A stretch of 7,255 bases of DNA from Desulfoprunum sp. (GTDB taxonomy: Bacteria; Desulfobacterota; Desulfobulbia; Desulfobulbales; Desulfocapsaceae). The position numbers and the translations under genes were made by a program. The stretch lies in NCBI GenBank assembly GCA_030696435.1, contig JAUYSF010000083.1:1-7255 (forward strand), in the 5' to 3' direction. Below the pieces are notes generated by a model that had not been told where the DNA came from, made no database searches, and saw only the letters and a program-made list of their open reading frames with translations. Shown piece by piece: positions 1 to 6,719 of this stretch. Each line of letters starts with the position of its first letter. Within the stretch, counting starts at the first letter, position 1.

Positions 1-40
1 GCCTGTCGATATCGGTTTCGCTCGAGTTTCGCCCAGCCAT
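1..40 (-). CDS. 5' end of an unidentified gene (13 codons, partial)
   Basis: Reading the minus strand, an ATG (complement of 38-40) opens a frame that stays open to the window edge and encodes MAGRNSSETDIDR. The start is convincing because a GGAGGAGG ribosome binding site (48-55) lies 7 bases upstream, the best such site in the window. The gene runs in the same direction as priA, about 217 bp beyond its stop codon, so it could be a downstream neighbour. The visible residues are polar and show no signal peptide or membrane segment, but 13 residues are too few to name a family. The palindromic element and a weak terminator-like hairpin lie between it and priA, so co-transcription is uncertain. 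The start is inferred from the ribosome binding site alone. Confidence 0.6.
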   Translation of the reverse strand, partial: MAGRNSSETDIDR

Positions 41-47
41 CGCAATT

Positions 48-55
48 CCTCCTCC
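48..55 (-). promoter_or_regulatory. Strong ribosome binding site for the gene starting at 40
   Basis: On the minus strand the sequence is GGAGGAGG followed by AATTGCG and then ATG. This is a near-ideal Shine-Dalgarno match with 7-base spacing. It is the main reason for calling a gene start at position 40. Confidence 0.65.
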
Positions 56-70
56 AACGACTCAATGAGT

Positions 71-89
71 AAAAAAAGGGACAAGCCCT
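71..89 (-). terminator. Weak intrinsic-terminator-like hairpin downstream of priA
   Basis: Read on the minus strand, AGGG, a five-base loop CTTGT and CCCT form a 4-bp stem that runs directly into a tract of seven T (the first T is the last paired base). The orientation would end transcripts coming from priA. The stem is short, so function is uncertain. If the 91-231 element is removed, this hairpin would lie only about 25 bases after the priA stop codon, the usual place for a terminator. Confidence 0.35.
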
Positions 90-90
90 A

Positions 91-107
91 GGAGCCTGTC
101 GGATTAT
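91..107 (+). repeat. Left terminal inverted repeat of the palindromic element
   Basis: GGAGCCTGTCGGATTAT pairs with the complement of 215-231, with one mismatch at the sixth base (C here, T in the complemented right end). If the flanking TA is included the match extends to 18 of 19. Confidence 0.8.
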
Positions 108-131
108 GCCCTTTTCCCCCATCTCTGCGTT

Positions 132-146
132 ATTTTCGAAAATTAA
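132..146 (+). repeat. Left internal 15-bp inverted repeat arm containing a 12-bp palindrome
   Basis: ATTTTCGAAAATTAA is the exact reverse complement of 176-190. Its first 12 bases, ATTTTCGAAAAT, are themselves a perfect palindrome, so each arm can fold or bind a dimeric protein on its own as well as pair with the other arm. Confidence 0.8.
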
Positions 147-175
147 TGCTCGCAATATCGACTATATGGCTGCGC

Positions 176-190
176 TTAATTTTCGAAAAT
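176..190 (-). repeat. Right internal 15-bp inverted repeat arm
   Basis: TTAATTTTCGAAAAT is the perfect reverse complement of 132-146. It carries the second copy of the 12-bp palindrome at 179-190, 47 bp after the first copy. Confidence 0.8.
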
Positions 191-214
191 GCCTTGATCT
201 GAGAAAAAATTACT

Positions 215-231
215 ATAATCCGACAGACTCC
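215..231 (-). repeat. Right terminal inverted repeat of the palindromic element
   Basis: ATAATCCGACAGACTCC is the partner of 91-107 and is followed immediately by TA (232-233). The stretch includes most of a TATAAT hexamer (214-219), but no well-spaced -35 box precedes it on the plus strand. Confidence 0.8.
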
Positions 232-257
232 TAAGCCGACACTTCCCGTTCCCGCCA

Positions 258-2792
258 TCACATCATGTTTTCGGGATCGACATCTATAGCAATACGACTT
301 GCGCCCTGCTGCAATTCCTGCCGGTTTTCCCGTATTAATCTACAGATGAGATGCAGTTCCTCAAGATCCGCCCCTTTCAACAGTACCTGCCAGCGGTAGT
401 TGTTTTTCAGTTTCTCCAGAGGGGCCGGGGCCGGACCGAGGATCTCGATACCGGTGCCGCGCAATTTGACCTCTTGGCGACAGCGAACAGCCACGTTGGC
501 CGCAGTCTTTCGCACATCAACCTCTTTCTCTCCGTGCATATGAAAGGCGATGAGCCGGACGAAGGGAGGGAAGGCCGGGCTTCTTCTCGCCTGCAGTTCC
601 TGCTGATAGAGCTGGCCATACTGATGCTGCTGGGCAAAGCGGATGGAATAGTGTTCCGGTCGCATGGTCTGAATGATCACCCGGCCTAATTCCTGGCCCC
701 GCCCAGCCCGGCCGGTCACCTGGGTGATGAGTTGGAAGGTCTTCTCTGCTGCCCGGAAATCAGGCATACTGAGCCCTCCATCGGCCCAGACCACCCCCAC
801 CAGGGTGACATGGGGAAAATGATGGCCCTTGGCGATCATCTGGGTGCCGATCAGGACATCAATTTCCCGTTCACGCATCGACTTGAGGATCTGCAGAAAA
901 GCCTTTCGATCTGAGGCCGTATCTGAATCAAGACGGGCGATACGGGCATCCGGCAAGAGGAGTCTGGCCTCTTCTTCAACCCTTTCGGTACCGAAACCGA
1001 CCGGCACGAGCGCCTCCGTTGACCGGCAGTTGCCGCAGATTACCGCCTGACCGATAGAATAGCCGCAATAATGGCAAATCAGACGTTTTTGGGCCTTGTG
1101 CAGCGTCAGTGAAACATGGCAGTGCCGGCATTCGACCGGCGTCCCGCATTCCTGGCAGAGCATGACCGAAGAAAAACCCCGCCGGTTCAGAAGGAGGATA
1201 CTCTGCTGGCCTTTGGCAAGATTGTCTTGCAAGGCCTGGCTCAACTCGTTACGGAACAGGCCTTTTGCCCCATCAGCCGCCTTTTTGCTCAGATCAACAA
1301 TGGTCACAGTCGGCAGTTCCCGATCGCCAACCCTCTTGGTCATATTGAGCAAGGTATATTTCCCCGTCTGGGCATGATAGTAGCTGGTTACCGAAGGAGT
1401 CGCCGAGCCGAGCAGGACCACGGCATCATGGGTCCGGCCGCGCAGGACCGCGAGATCACGACCGTGGTAGCGGAAGGTGTCATCCTGCTTGAAGCCGCCA
1501 TCATGCTCCTCATCCACAACGATAAGACCCGGATCTCTCAAAGGGGCAAACAGGGCAGATCTCGCCCCGATAACAATCCTGGCCTGACCGGTCAGGGCAA
1601 GATACCACTGATCGTACCTCTCCGAGGCCGTGAGCCCGGAGTGCAGGAGGACGACCAGCTCGGCAAATCTGGAGATAAAGTGGGCTTCCAGTTGCGTGGC
1701 AAGGGCAATCTCGGGGACCAGGACCAGGACATCACGGCCCTGGGCCAAGGTCTCTTCGGCGGCCCGCAGATAGACCTCGGTCTTACCGCAGCCGGTTATG
1801 CCGTGCAGCAGAAAGGTCTGATAGCTCCCGGCCCGTATCGCCGGTACAATGCGGGCAAGGACCTGCTCCTGCTCATCGGTCAACGTTTCCGGTCGAGGCT
1901 GGAAGGTAACCGGTTCACCGAAGGGATTGCGAAACACCCGGCGTTCCTTCGTCTCGACCAGACCCAATGTCCGCAGATTATCGAGGACCTTGGCGGCACC
2001 ACTGTAGTGGCGGAGAAGATCCCGTTTCGGCACATCCGCGCAGTTCGTCTCGCGGGCGAGATGGGCGATGGCGGCAAGCGTCTTGATTTCCGTGAGCTTG
2101 AAGGCCTGGCCGGTTTTCGTCAGCCCTTGTTCGAGAGCCGATCGGAACCCAACAATTTCCGGCTCCGCCGTCATGCAGATCTCCCTGATCAACGGGCTCA
2201 GAGACAGGCAGTCCTCCAGTTTTTCCCGAACCCTGTCCTTGCCCACCGTCTCATGCATCTCGAGGATCCCAGCAGATTGGAGCTGGGCGATCTTTTTTCG
2301 GAAGTTACCCTTATTCAGCACCTCTCGACTGGCCGTCGGTTGAAGGCTGCCTTGCTCAACGAGAGCCACTGCCCAATCGGGTATTTTCCTGGCAAATGAG
2401 GCGTTCAATGCCGGCTCCTGGCCTGGAACAAGGCTGATTGTCCGCACACTTTGCGGTGCAAGACCTGCCGGCAGGGCCGCCTTGATGACTTGGCCGAGGG
2501 GGTAGTGGTAATACTTGGCAGCCCAACGGAAAAAGGTCAGGAGATTTTCATGAAACAGCGGAATCCTGTCCAGCAACCTGTTCACCGGCCTGATCTTATA
2601 CTCGACCTCGTCGTCGGGCTGGATCGCCAGGATATAACCGGTAAGGCTGCGGCCGCTCAGCGGCACGAGGACCCGCCTGCCGACCGGAGAATGCCCCGCA
2701 CTCCACGGCACTCCATCCTGATCGGCATCCGGCAGATCATAGCTGAGGGTCTGGTCGAGGGGGGCGGCTACGGCAACTTCCACCCGGATCAT
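258..2792 (-). CDS. priA: Primosomal protein N', replication-restart helicase PriA
   Basis: PriA is a 3'-to-5' superfamily 2 DNA helicase that recognises stalled or collapsed replication forks and starts reloading of the replicative helicase. From the chosen start the protein is 844 residues, longer than the 732 of E. coli PriA. In order it has an N-terminal 3'-end-binding region beginning MIRVEVAVAAPLDQTLSY, a winged-helix region, Walker A GITGCGKT (331-338), DEEH (427-430), SAT (463-465), eight zinc-binding cysteines (546, 549, 555, 558, 573, 576, 586, 589), motif V IGTQMIAKG (from 648), motif VI QVTGRAGRG (691-699), and the C-terminal GPAPAPLEKLKNNYRWQ segment. The cysteine spacing 3-6-3-15-3-10-3 is the E. 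coli pattern. The frame is open 47 codons further upstream to 2933, but the family N-terminus begins at MIRVEV. No clear Shine-Dalgarno precedes this ATG. The gene is divergent from hrpA. Everything needed for ATPase and zinc function appears intact. Confidence 0.97.
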   Translation of the reverse strand: MIRVEVAVAAPLDQTLSYDLPDADQDGVPWSAGHSPVGRRVLVPLSGRSLTGYILAIQPDDEVEYKIRPVNRLLDRIPLFHENLLTFFRWAAKYYHYPLGQVIKAALPAGLAPQSVRTISLVPGQEPALNASFARKIPDWAVALVEQGSLQPTASREVLNKGNFRKKIAQLQSAGILEMHETVGKDRVREKLEDCLSLSPLIREICMTAEPEIVGFRSALEQGLTKTGQAFKLTEIKTLAAIAHLARETNCADVPKRDLLRHYSGAAKVLDNLRTLGLVETKERRVFRNPFGEPVTFQPRPETLTDEQEQVLARIVPAIRAGSYQTFLLHGITGCGKTEVYLRAAEETLAQGRDVLVLVPEIALATQLEAHFISRFAELVVLLHSGLTASERYDQWYLALTGQARIVIGARSALFAPLRDPGLIVVDEEHDGGFKQDDTFRYHGRDLAVLRGRTHDAVVLLGSATPSVTSYYHAQTGKYTLLNMTKRVGDRELPTVTIVDLSKKAADGAKGLFRNELSQALQDNLAKGQQSILLLNRRGFSSVMLCQECGTPVECRHCHVSLTLHKAQKRLICHYCGYSIGQAVICGNCRSTEALVPVGFGTERVEEEARLLLPDARIARLDSDTASDRKAFLQILKSMREREIDVLIGTQMIAKGHHFPHVTLVGVVWADGGLSMPDFRAAEKTFQLITQVTGRAGRGQELGRVIIQTMRPEHYSIRFAQQHQYGQLYQQELQARRSPAFPPFVRLIAFHMHGEKEVDVRKTAANVAVRCRQEVKLRGTGIEILGPAPAPLEKLKNNYRWQVLLKGADLEELHLICRLIRENRQELQQGASRIAIDVDPENMM

Positions 2793-2931
2793 GGACACAA
2801 TATGCTGCAGTGGAGGAGTATCATGGGGATCTTTCTTTTTCAATGACAGGGAGAGCGGGAGTGTGGTAAAAAAACGCGGTTCCGAACTCACGAGAGATAC
2901 CACAAATCCAGTCAGACAGCCATTTCTTTCC
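2793..2931. promoter_or_regulatory. Divergent priA/hrpA intergenic region
   Basis: These 139 bp separate the homology-supported starts of priA (leftward) and hrpA (rightward), so promoters for both must lie here or inside the opposite gene's 5' end. If hrpA starts at the GTG at 2863, only 70 bp are left. A TTGAAA on the minus strand (complement of 2838-2843) is the only -35-like hexamer I find, and its -10 partner (TACTCC after 17 bases) is poor. No strong palindromic operator is visible. Confidence 0.5.
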
Positions 2932-5900
2932 ATGCAGATATACTATCCGGACAACCTGCCGGTCACTGCCCATCGGCATGACATCCTCAGACTTCTCTCT
3001 GCCAACCAGGTAGTGATCATTGCCGGGGAAACCGGCTCCGGCAAAACTACCCAGATACCGAAAATCTGCCTTGAAGCAGCGGGCGATAGCGGTCTGCTCA
3101 TCGGTTGCACCCAACCCCGCCGGATCGCCGCCATTACCGTGGCCGCCAGGGTCAGCGAAGAAATGGCCGAAAACGGTCATCTCGTCGGCTATAAGATCCG
3201 TTTCCATGACGAGACGACCGCCAACACCCGGATCAAGTTCATGACCGACGGTGTCCTGTTGGCGGAAACCCGCTCGGATCCCCTGCTGCGCCGCTACAGC
3301 ACGATCATCATCGACGAGGCCCATGAACGCAGCCTCAATATCGATTTCCTCCTCGGCTATATCAAACAACTGCTGCCCAAACGACCTGATCTGCAGGTTA
3401 TTGTCACCTCGGCCACTATCGATACCGGTGCCTTTTCCCGCCACTTTGACAATGCACCGGTACTGCAGATCGCCGGTCGCTCGCATCCGGTGACCGTCCG
3501 CTATGTGCCGATGGAGGAGGATCAGGTCGGGGAAAAGGACGGCTATATCGAACATGCCGTTAGGGCCATAACCGATCTCCATCTCCATGAACCGCCCGGA
3601 GATATTCTGGCCTTTCTGCCCACCGAAAAAGATATCCGCCTGTGCTGCGGCCTGCTCTCAGAGCAATTAAAAAATGCCGTGATCCTGCCGATGTTCGGCC
3701 GTCTGCAGGCCGCCGATCAGGGGCGCATCTTCCAATCTTTCAGACAACCGAAGATTGTCGTGGCCACCAACGTGGCCGAGACCTCGATTACGGTGCCCGG
3801 TATCCGTTATGTGGTCGATACCGGTCTTTCGCGGACATCGAGCTATAACGCCCGGGCCAAGACCATCAGCCTGCCGATAGGCCGGATCTCCAAGGCCAAC
3901 TGTGACCAGCGCAAGGGTCGGTGTGGCCGGACCGGCCCCGGTATCTGCGTCAGGCTCTACTCGGAGGATGACTACAAGGGTCGACCCGATTTCACCCTGC
4001 CGGAGATCCAGCGCGCCAACCTCGCCGAGGTCATCTTGCAGATGATATCGCTAAGACTCGGAGACCCCGCCAATTTCCCTTTCATCGATCCGCCACACCG
4101 CTCTGCCATCCGTGACGGTTATACCCTGCTGCGTGAACTGGGGGCCATCAACGACAAGCATCAGCTGACCGCCCACGGCAAAATCATGGCCGGGCTGCCG
4201 ATTGATCCCTGCATTTCCCGGATTATCCTTGAGGCCCGTGACAACAACTGTCTCAAAGAGGTCAAGATCATCGCCACCGCCCTGGCCATCCAGGACCCCC
4301 GTATCCGACCGGCAGAACGGGAAAAGGAGGCGGATGCGGCTCACAAACTCTTTGCCCATCCCCACTCGGATTTTCTCCTCCTGCTCAATATCTGGAATCA
4401 CTTCCATCAGGTCCAGGACAAGGTCAAATCATGGTCGCGTCTGAAAAAATTCTGTGCTGCCCATTATCTGTCGTTTCAACGGATGCGGGAGTGGCTCGAC
4501 CTGCACGAACAACTCAGCCGGATCCTTGAGATGCATGGCGGATTTGCCGAGAACAGTGTCGAGGCCCCCTACGAAAGTATCCACAAATCCCTGGCCTCCG
4601 GCTTTTTGCGCAATATTGCCATGAAGAAAAAAGATAAACTCTATCTCGGGGCGGGTAGCCGCGAACTGATGATCTTTCCCGGCTCGCACCAGTTTTTGAA
4701 AGGTGGCCAGTGGATCATCGCCGCCTCTTTTCTTGAGACCAGTAGACTCTATGCCCTGACCGTCGCCGCCATTGAACCGGAGTGGCTTGAAGAACTGGGT
4801 GGGGCGCTGTGCAAGTATGCCTGGACCAACCCGCATTGGCAGAAAAAGACCGGCCGGGTCGTGGCCGAAGAAAAGGTCTCGCTCTTTGGTCTACCGATAC
4901 TCGCCGGGCGCCTGGTCGATTTCGCCAGGAGAAACCCAAAAAATCACCAGGAGTCCCAGGAAATCTTCATCGAGGCTGCCCTTTTGCAGGGCGAGATTAC
5001 AGGTGAGTATGCTTTCATCAGCCATAACAGGCAGTTGGTACAGGAATGGCGCGACGCCGAGCACCGTTTGCGCAAACGCGATATCCTCTGTGACGATACT
5101 ACCCTGCAGCAGTTTTATGCCGCCCGGCTGCCAGGAGATGTCTTTGACCGCAGCTCCCTGAACACATTTCTCAAATCGGCAAACCACCAGTCCTGCCTGA
5201 TGATGACGGAAGACGATATCATCAACCGTCGCCCCGAAGGTCAGGAACTGGCCGATTTCCCGCCATACCTCACCGTCGGCTCTCTGCAACTACCTCTTTC
5301 CTATCACTTTGCCCCCGGTGCCGACAATGATGGTATCACCGTGCACATTCCGCTTGATCTGGCCAAAACCCTCTCTCCCCAGATCTTCGAATGGCTGGTG
5401 CCGGGCCTCTTGCCGGAAAAAACCACCCTCCTCTTGAAAGGACTCCCGAAAAACCTGCGCAAACGTCTGGTGCCTCTCAACTCTGCGGTTGACACCATCC
5501 TTGACGACTTGCGCCAGAAAAGCGGCTCCTACTACCAGGCCCTTGAAGCCTCGATCCTCAAACTCTACCGGGTCACGGTTCGCCGCTCGGAATGGCCGGC
5601 ACAACTCCCCGATCATCTTCACGTTCGATTCTCAATTATTGATCTCTCAGGTCGGGAAATTGCCTCCGGTCGTGATCTTCAGATCCTGTTGTCGGCATCT
5701 TCAACCTTACCGGAGGATGAAACGGCACGGCTGAGTCTCCATGACCAAGAGATCATGGACAACTGGCAGGAGAAGACCTTTACGGATTGGGATTTTGACG
5801 GCCTGCCCTCTGCCATCACTCTCCGGACCCAGGGACAAAACATCGCCGGATATCTCTACCCGGCCCTGCTGCCGGCAGGAGACCATGGCCTCAAAATCTC

Positions 5901-6681
5901 TTTTGTCAGGGATCTCCAGGCCGCCAAGGCATACAATACGACGGGCATGCTGGTACTCTATCGCCTGCAGTTTGCCGAGCAGTACAAATCACTGAAGAAT
6001 TTCTGCAGCACAACCCTCTCCGGCCCCTCCGCCCTCTGGCTTCTGGACAAGACCAGGCCCCAGAAACAGGTTGTGACCGCCCTGCTCTCCTTCATCCTCA
6101 GGGCCATTTTCCAGCCCCTCAGCGGGGAAATCGCTACGCGGGAACACTTTCTCAGGGTTGTGGCTCAGGTAAAGGGCGAAGGACTGTATCGCAGAGGGCA
6201 GGAAATAGGCAACAGGGTCATGGCCCTCTTGCGTAAACGCAGAGAAGTAACGGAGCAATTGCAGCGACTGATCGAACTCGACCGGCAAAAACGTCTCTTC
6301 ACCACAGAGCGTCAGGCCGAGTTTTACCAGCTCATTGGGGCTATCATCCCCGCAGATTTTCTTGAAAATGGCCAATATGCCGGGCTGGACGATTGTGACA
6401 GATACCTGCGTAGCTTGGCCATTCGACTGGAGAGATTACACGCCAATCCCGCAAAAGATCTGGCGAAAGAGACCCAGATCAGGCCCCATCTTGAAAATAT
6501 GGCCCGGATCAGTGCCGGTAACAACGCGCCATCGACAGAGCTGCAGTGCCTGATTGAAGGCTACAGAACCCTGATTGAGGAGTATCGCATCTCGCTTTTT
6601 TCGCCGGAGATCAAGACTAGGTTTCCCGTCTCGGCCAAAAAACTCGAACAGCACTGGCAGGCCATCCGCCAGCTTTCCTGA
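2932..6681 (+). CDS. hrpA: ATP-dependent RNA helicase HrpA (DEAH box)
   Basis: HrpA is a DEAH/RHA-family RNA helicase. In E. coli it has been linked to fimbrial mRNA processing and, more recently, to splitting stalled or collided ribosomes. From this ATG the protein is 1249 residues, against 1300 in E. coli. Visible in order are YPDNLPV followed by Walker A GETGSGKT (42-49), DEAH (128-131), SAT (160-162), NVAETSITVPGI (280-291), and the arginine-finger motif QRKGRCGR (326-333). A winged-helix/ratchet region, an OB-fold (about 550-633) and the long HrpA-specific C-terminal region (DUF3418-like, from about 645) follow. The latter begins VSLFGLPILAGR and ends with the family's RISLFSPEI...FPVSAKKLEQHW. 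The E. coli protein has about 70 more residues before the YPDNLPV block. The frame is open upstream to 2791, and a GTG at 2863 has a possible GGAG site 9 bases before it, while the ATG at 2932 has none. The start is therefore uncertain by 23 codons. No disruption is seen. Confidence 0.97.
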   Translation: MQIYYPDNLPVTAHRHDILRLLSANQVVIIAGETGSGKTTQIPKICLEAAGDSGLLIGCTQPRRIAAITVAARVSEEMAENGHLVGYKIRFHDETTANTRIKFMTDGVLLAETRSDPLLRRYSTIIIDEAHERSLNIDFLLGYIKQLLPKRPDLQVIVTSATIDTGAFSRHFDNAPVLQIAGRSHPVTVRYVPMEEDQVGEKDGYIEHAVRAITDLHLHEPPGDILAFLPTEKDIRLCCGLLSEQLKNAVILPMFGRLQAADQGRIFQSFRQPKIVVATNVAETSITVPGIRYVVDTGLSRTSSYNARAKTISLPIGRISKANCDQRKGRCGRTGPGICVRLYSEDDYKGRPDFTLPEIQRANLAEVILQMISLRLGDPANFPFIDPPHRSAIRDGYTLLRELGAINDKHQLTAHGKIMAGLPIDPCISRIILEARDNNCLKEVKIIATALAIQDPRIRPAEREKEADAAHKLFAHPHSDFLLLLNIWNHFHQVQDKVKSWSRLKKFCAAHYLSFQRMREWLDLHEQLSRILEMHGGFAENSVEAPYESIHKSLASGFLRNIAMKKKDKLYLGAGSRELMIFPGSHQFLKGGQWIIAASFLETSRLYALTVAAIEPEWLEELGGALCKYAWTNPHWQKKTGRVVAEEKVSLFGLPILAGRLVDFARRNPKNHQESQEIFIEAALLQGEITGEYAFISHNRQLVQEWRDAEHRLRKRDILCDDTTLQQFYAARLPGDVFDRSSLNTFLKSANHQSCLMMTEDDIINRRPEGQELADFPPYLTVGSLQLPLSYHFAPGADNDGITVHIPLDLAKTLSPQIFEWLVPGLLPEKTTLLLKGLPKNLRKRLVPLNSAVDTILDDLRQKSGSYYQALEASILKLYRVTVRRSEWPAQLPDHLHVRFSIIDLSGREIASGRDLQILLSASSTLPEDETARLSLHDQEIMDNWQEKTFTDWDFDGLPSAITLRTQGQNIAGYLYPALLPAGDHGLKISFVRDLQAAKAYNTTGMLVLYRLQFAEQYKSLKNFCSTTLSGPSALWLLDKTRPQKQVVTALLSFILRAIFQPLSGEIATREHFLRVVAQVKGEGLYRRGQEIGNRVMALLRKRREVTEQLQRLIELDRQKRLFTTERQAEFYQLIGAIIPADFLENGQYAGLDDCDRYLRSLAIRLERLHANPAKDLAKETQIRPHLENMARISAGNNAPSTELQCLIEGYRTLIEEYRISLFSPEIKTRFPVSAKKLEQHWQAIRQLS

Positions 6682-6719
6682 GTGTTCTTTCCGGTGTGAC
6701 CACCTGCACAAAATTGCCA
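6682..6719. other. Short convergent intergenic gap between hrpA and the hybrid kinase
   Basis: Only 38 bp separate the two stop codons. A GGTG/CACC stem of 4 bp can form (about 6693-6704) but has no T-tract on either strand, so I do not call a terminator. Transcripts of the two genes may overlap at their 3' ends. Confidence 0.5.

Larger units (their letters stand above)
91..231. mobile_element. 141-bp TA-flanked palindromic element, MITE-like (IS630/Tc1-mariner type suspected)
   Basis: The ends are 17-bp inverted repeats, GGAGCCTGTCGGATTAT (91-107) and ATAATCCGACAGACTCC (215-231), which match at 16 of 17 positions. A TA lies directly outside each end (89-90 and 232-233), as expected from a TA target duplication. 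Inside is a second, perfect 15-bp inverted repeat (132-146 and 176-190). Its arms sit exactly 24 bases from each end, leaving a 29-base core (147-175). The core itself can pair partly through GCAATAT and ATATGGC. There is no credible reading frame, and it is much more AT-rich than the genes. TA duplication is known for the IS630/Tc1/mariner group. Assignment to that group and mobility by a transposase supplied elsewhere are inference. A large intergenic structured repeat of another kind (REP/BIME-like) is the main alternative. Confidence 0.75.

Noticed and set aside
194..219. Possible outward promoter at the right end of the element: TTGATC, 14 bases, TATAAT on the plus strand.
   Set aside because: The TATAAT is perfect but the spacing is 3 bases short of optimal. 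It would transcribe antisense into the priA 3' end, and I see no reason to favour it over a chance match in AT-rich DNA.
1116..2399. A 427-codon open frame on the plus strand, antisense to priA.
   Set aside because: It lies wholly inside the priA coding sequence, whose helicase and zinc motifs are intact. The antisense product is low in recognisable motifs and rich in Gly/Arg/Gln, as expected from the complement of a GC-rich gene. No ribosome binding site or promoter supports it.
2815..2843. Possible priA promoter on the minus strand: TTGAAA, 17 bases, TACTCC.
   Set aside because: The -10 hexamer matches the consensus poorly and there is no supporting feature, so it is noted only within the intergenic entry.
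2793..2933. N-terminal extensions of both priA and hrpA across the shared intergenic region, each 47 codons.
   Set aside because: Both frames happen to stay open, and CATG at 2790-2793 and 2931-2934 gives an ATG on each strand. The two full extensions cannot both be expected to be real, and family N-termini start at MIRVEV for PriA and close to YPDNLPV for HrpA.
6693..6704. Bidirectional terminator between hrpA and the hybrid kinase.
   Set aside because: The only stem is 4 bp (GGTG/CACC) with no T-tract on either side.
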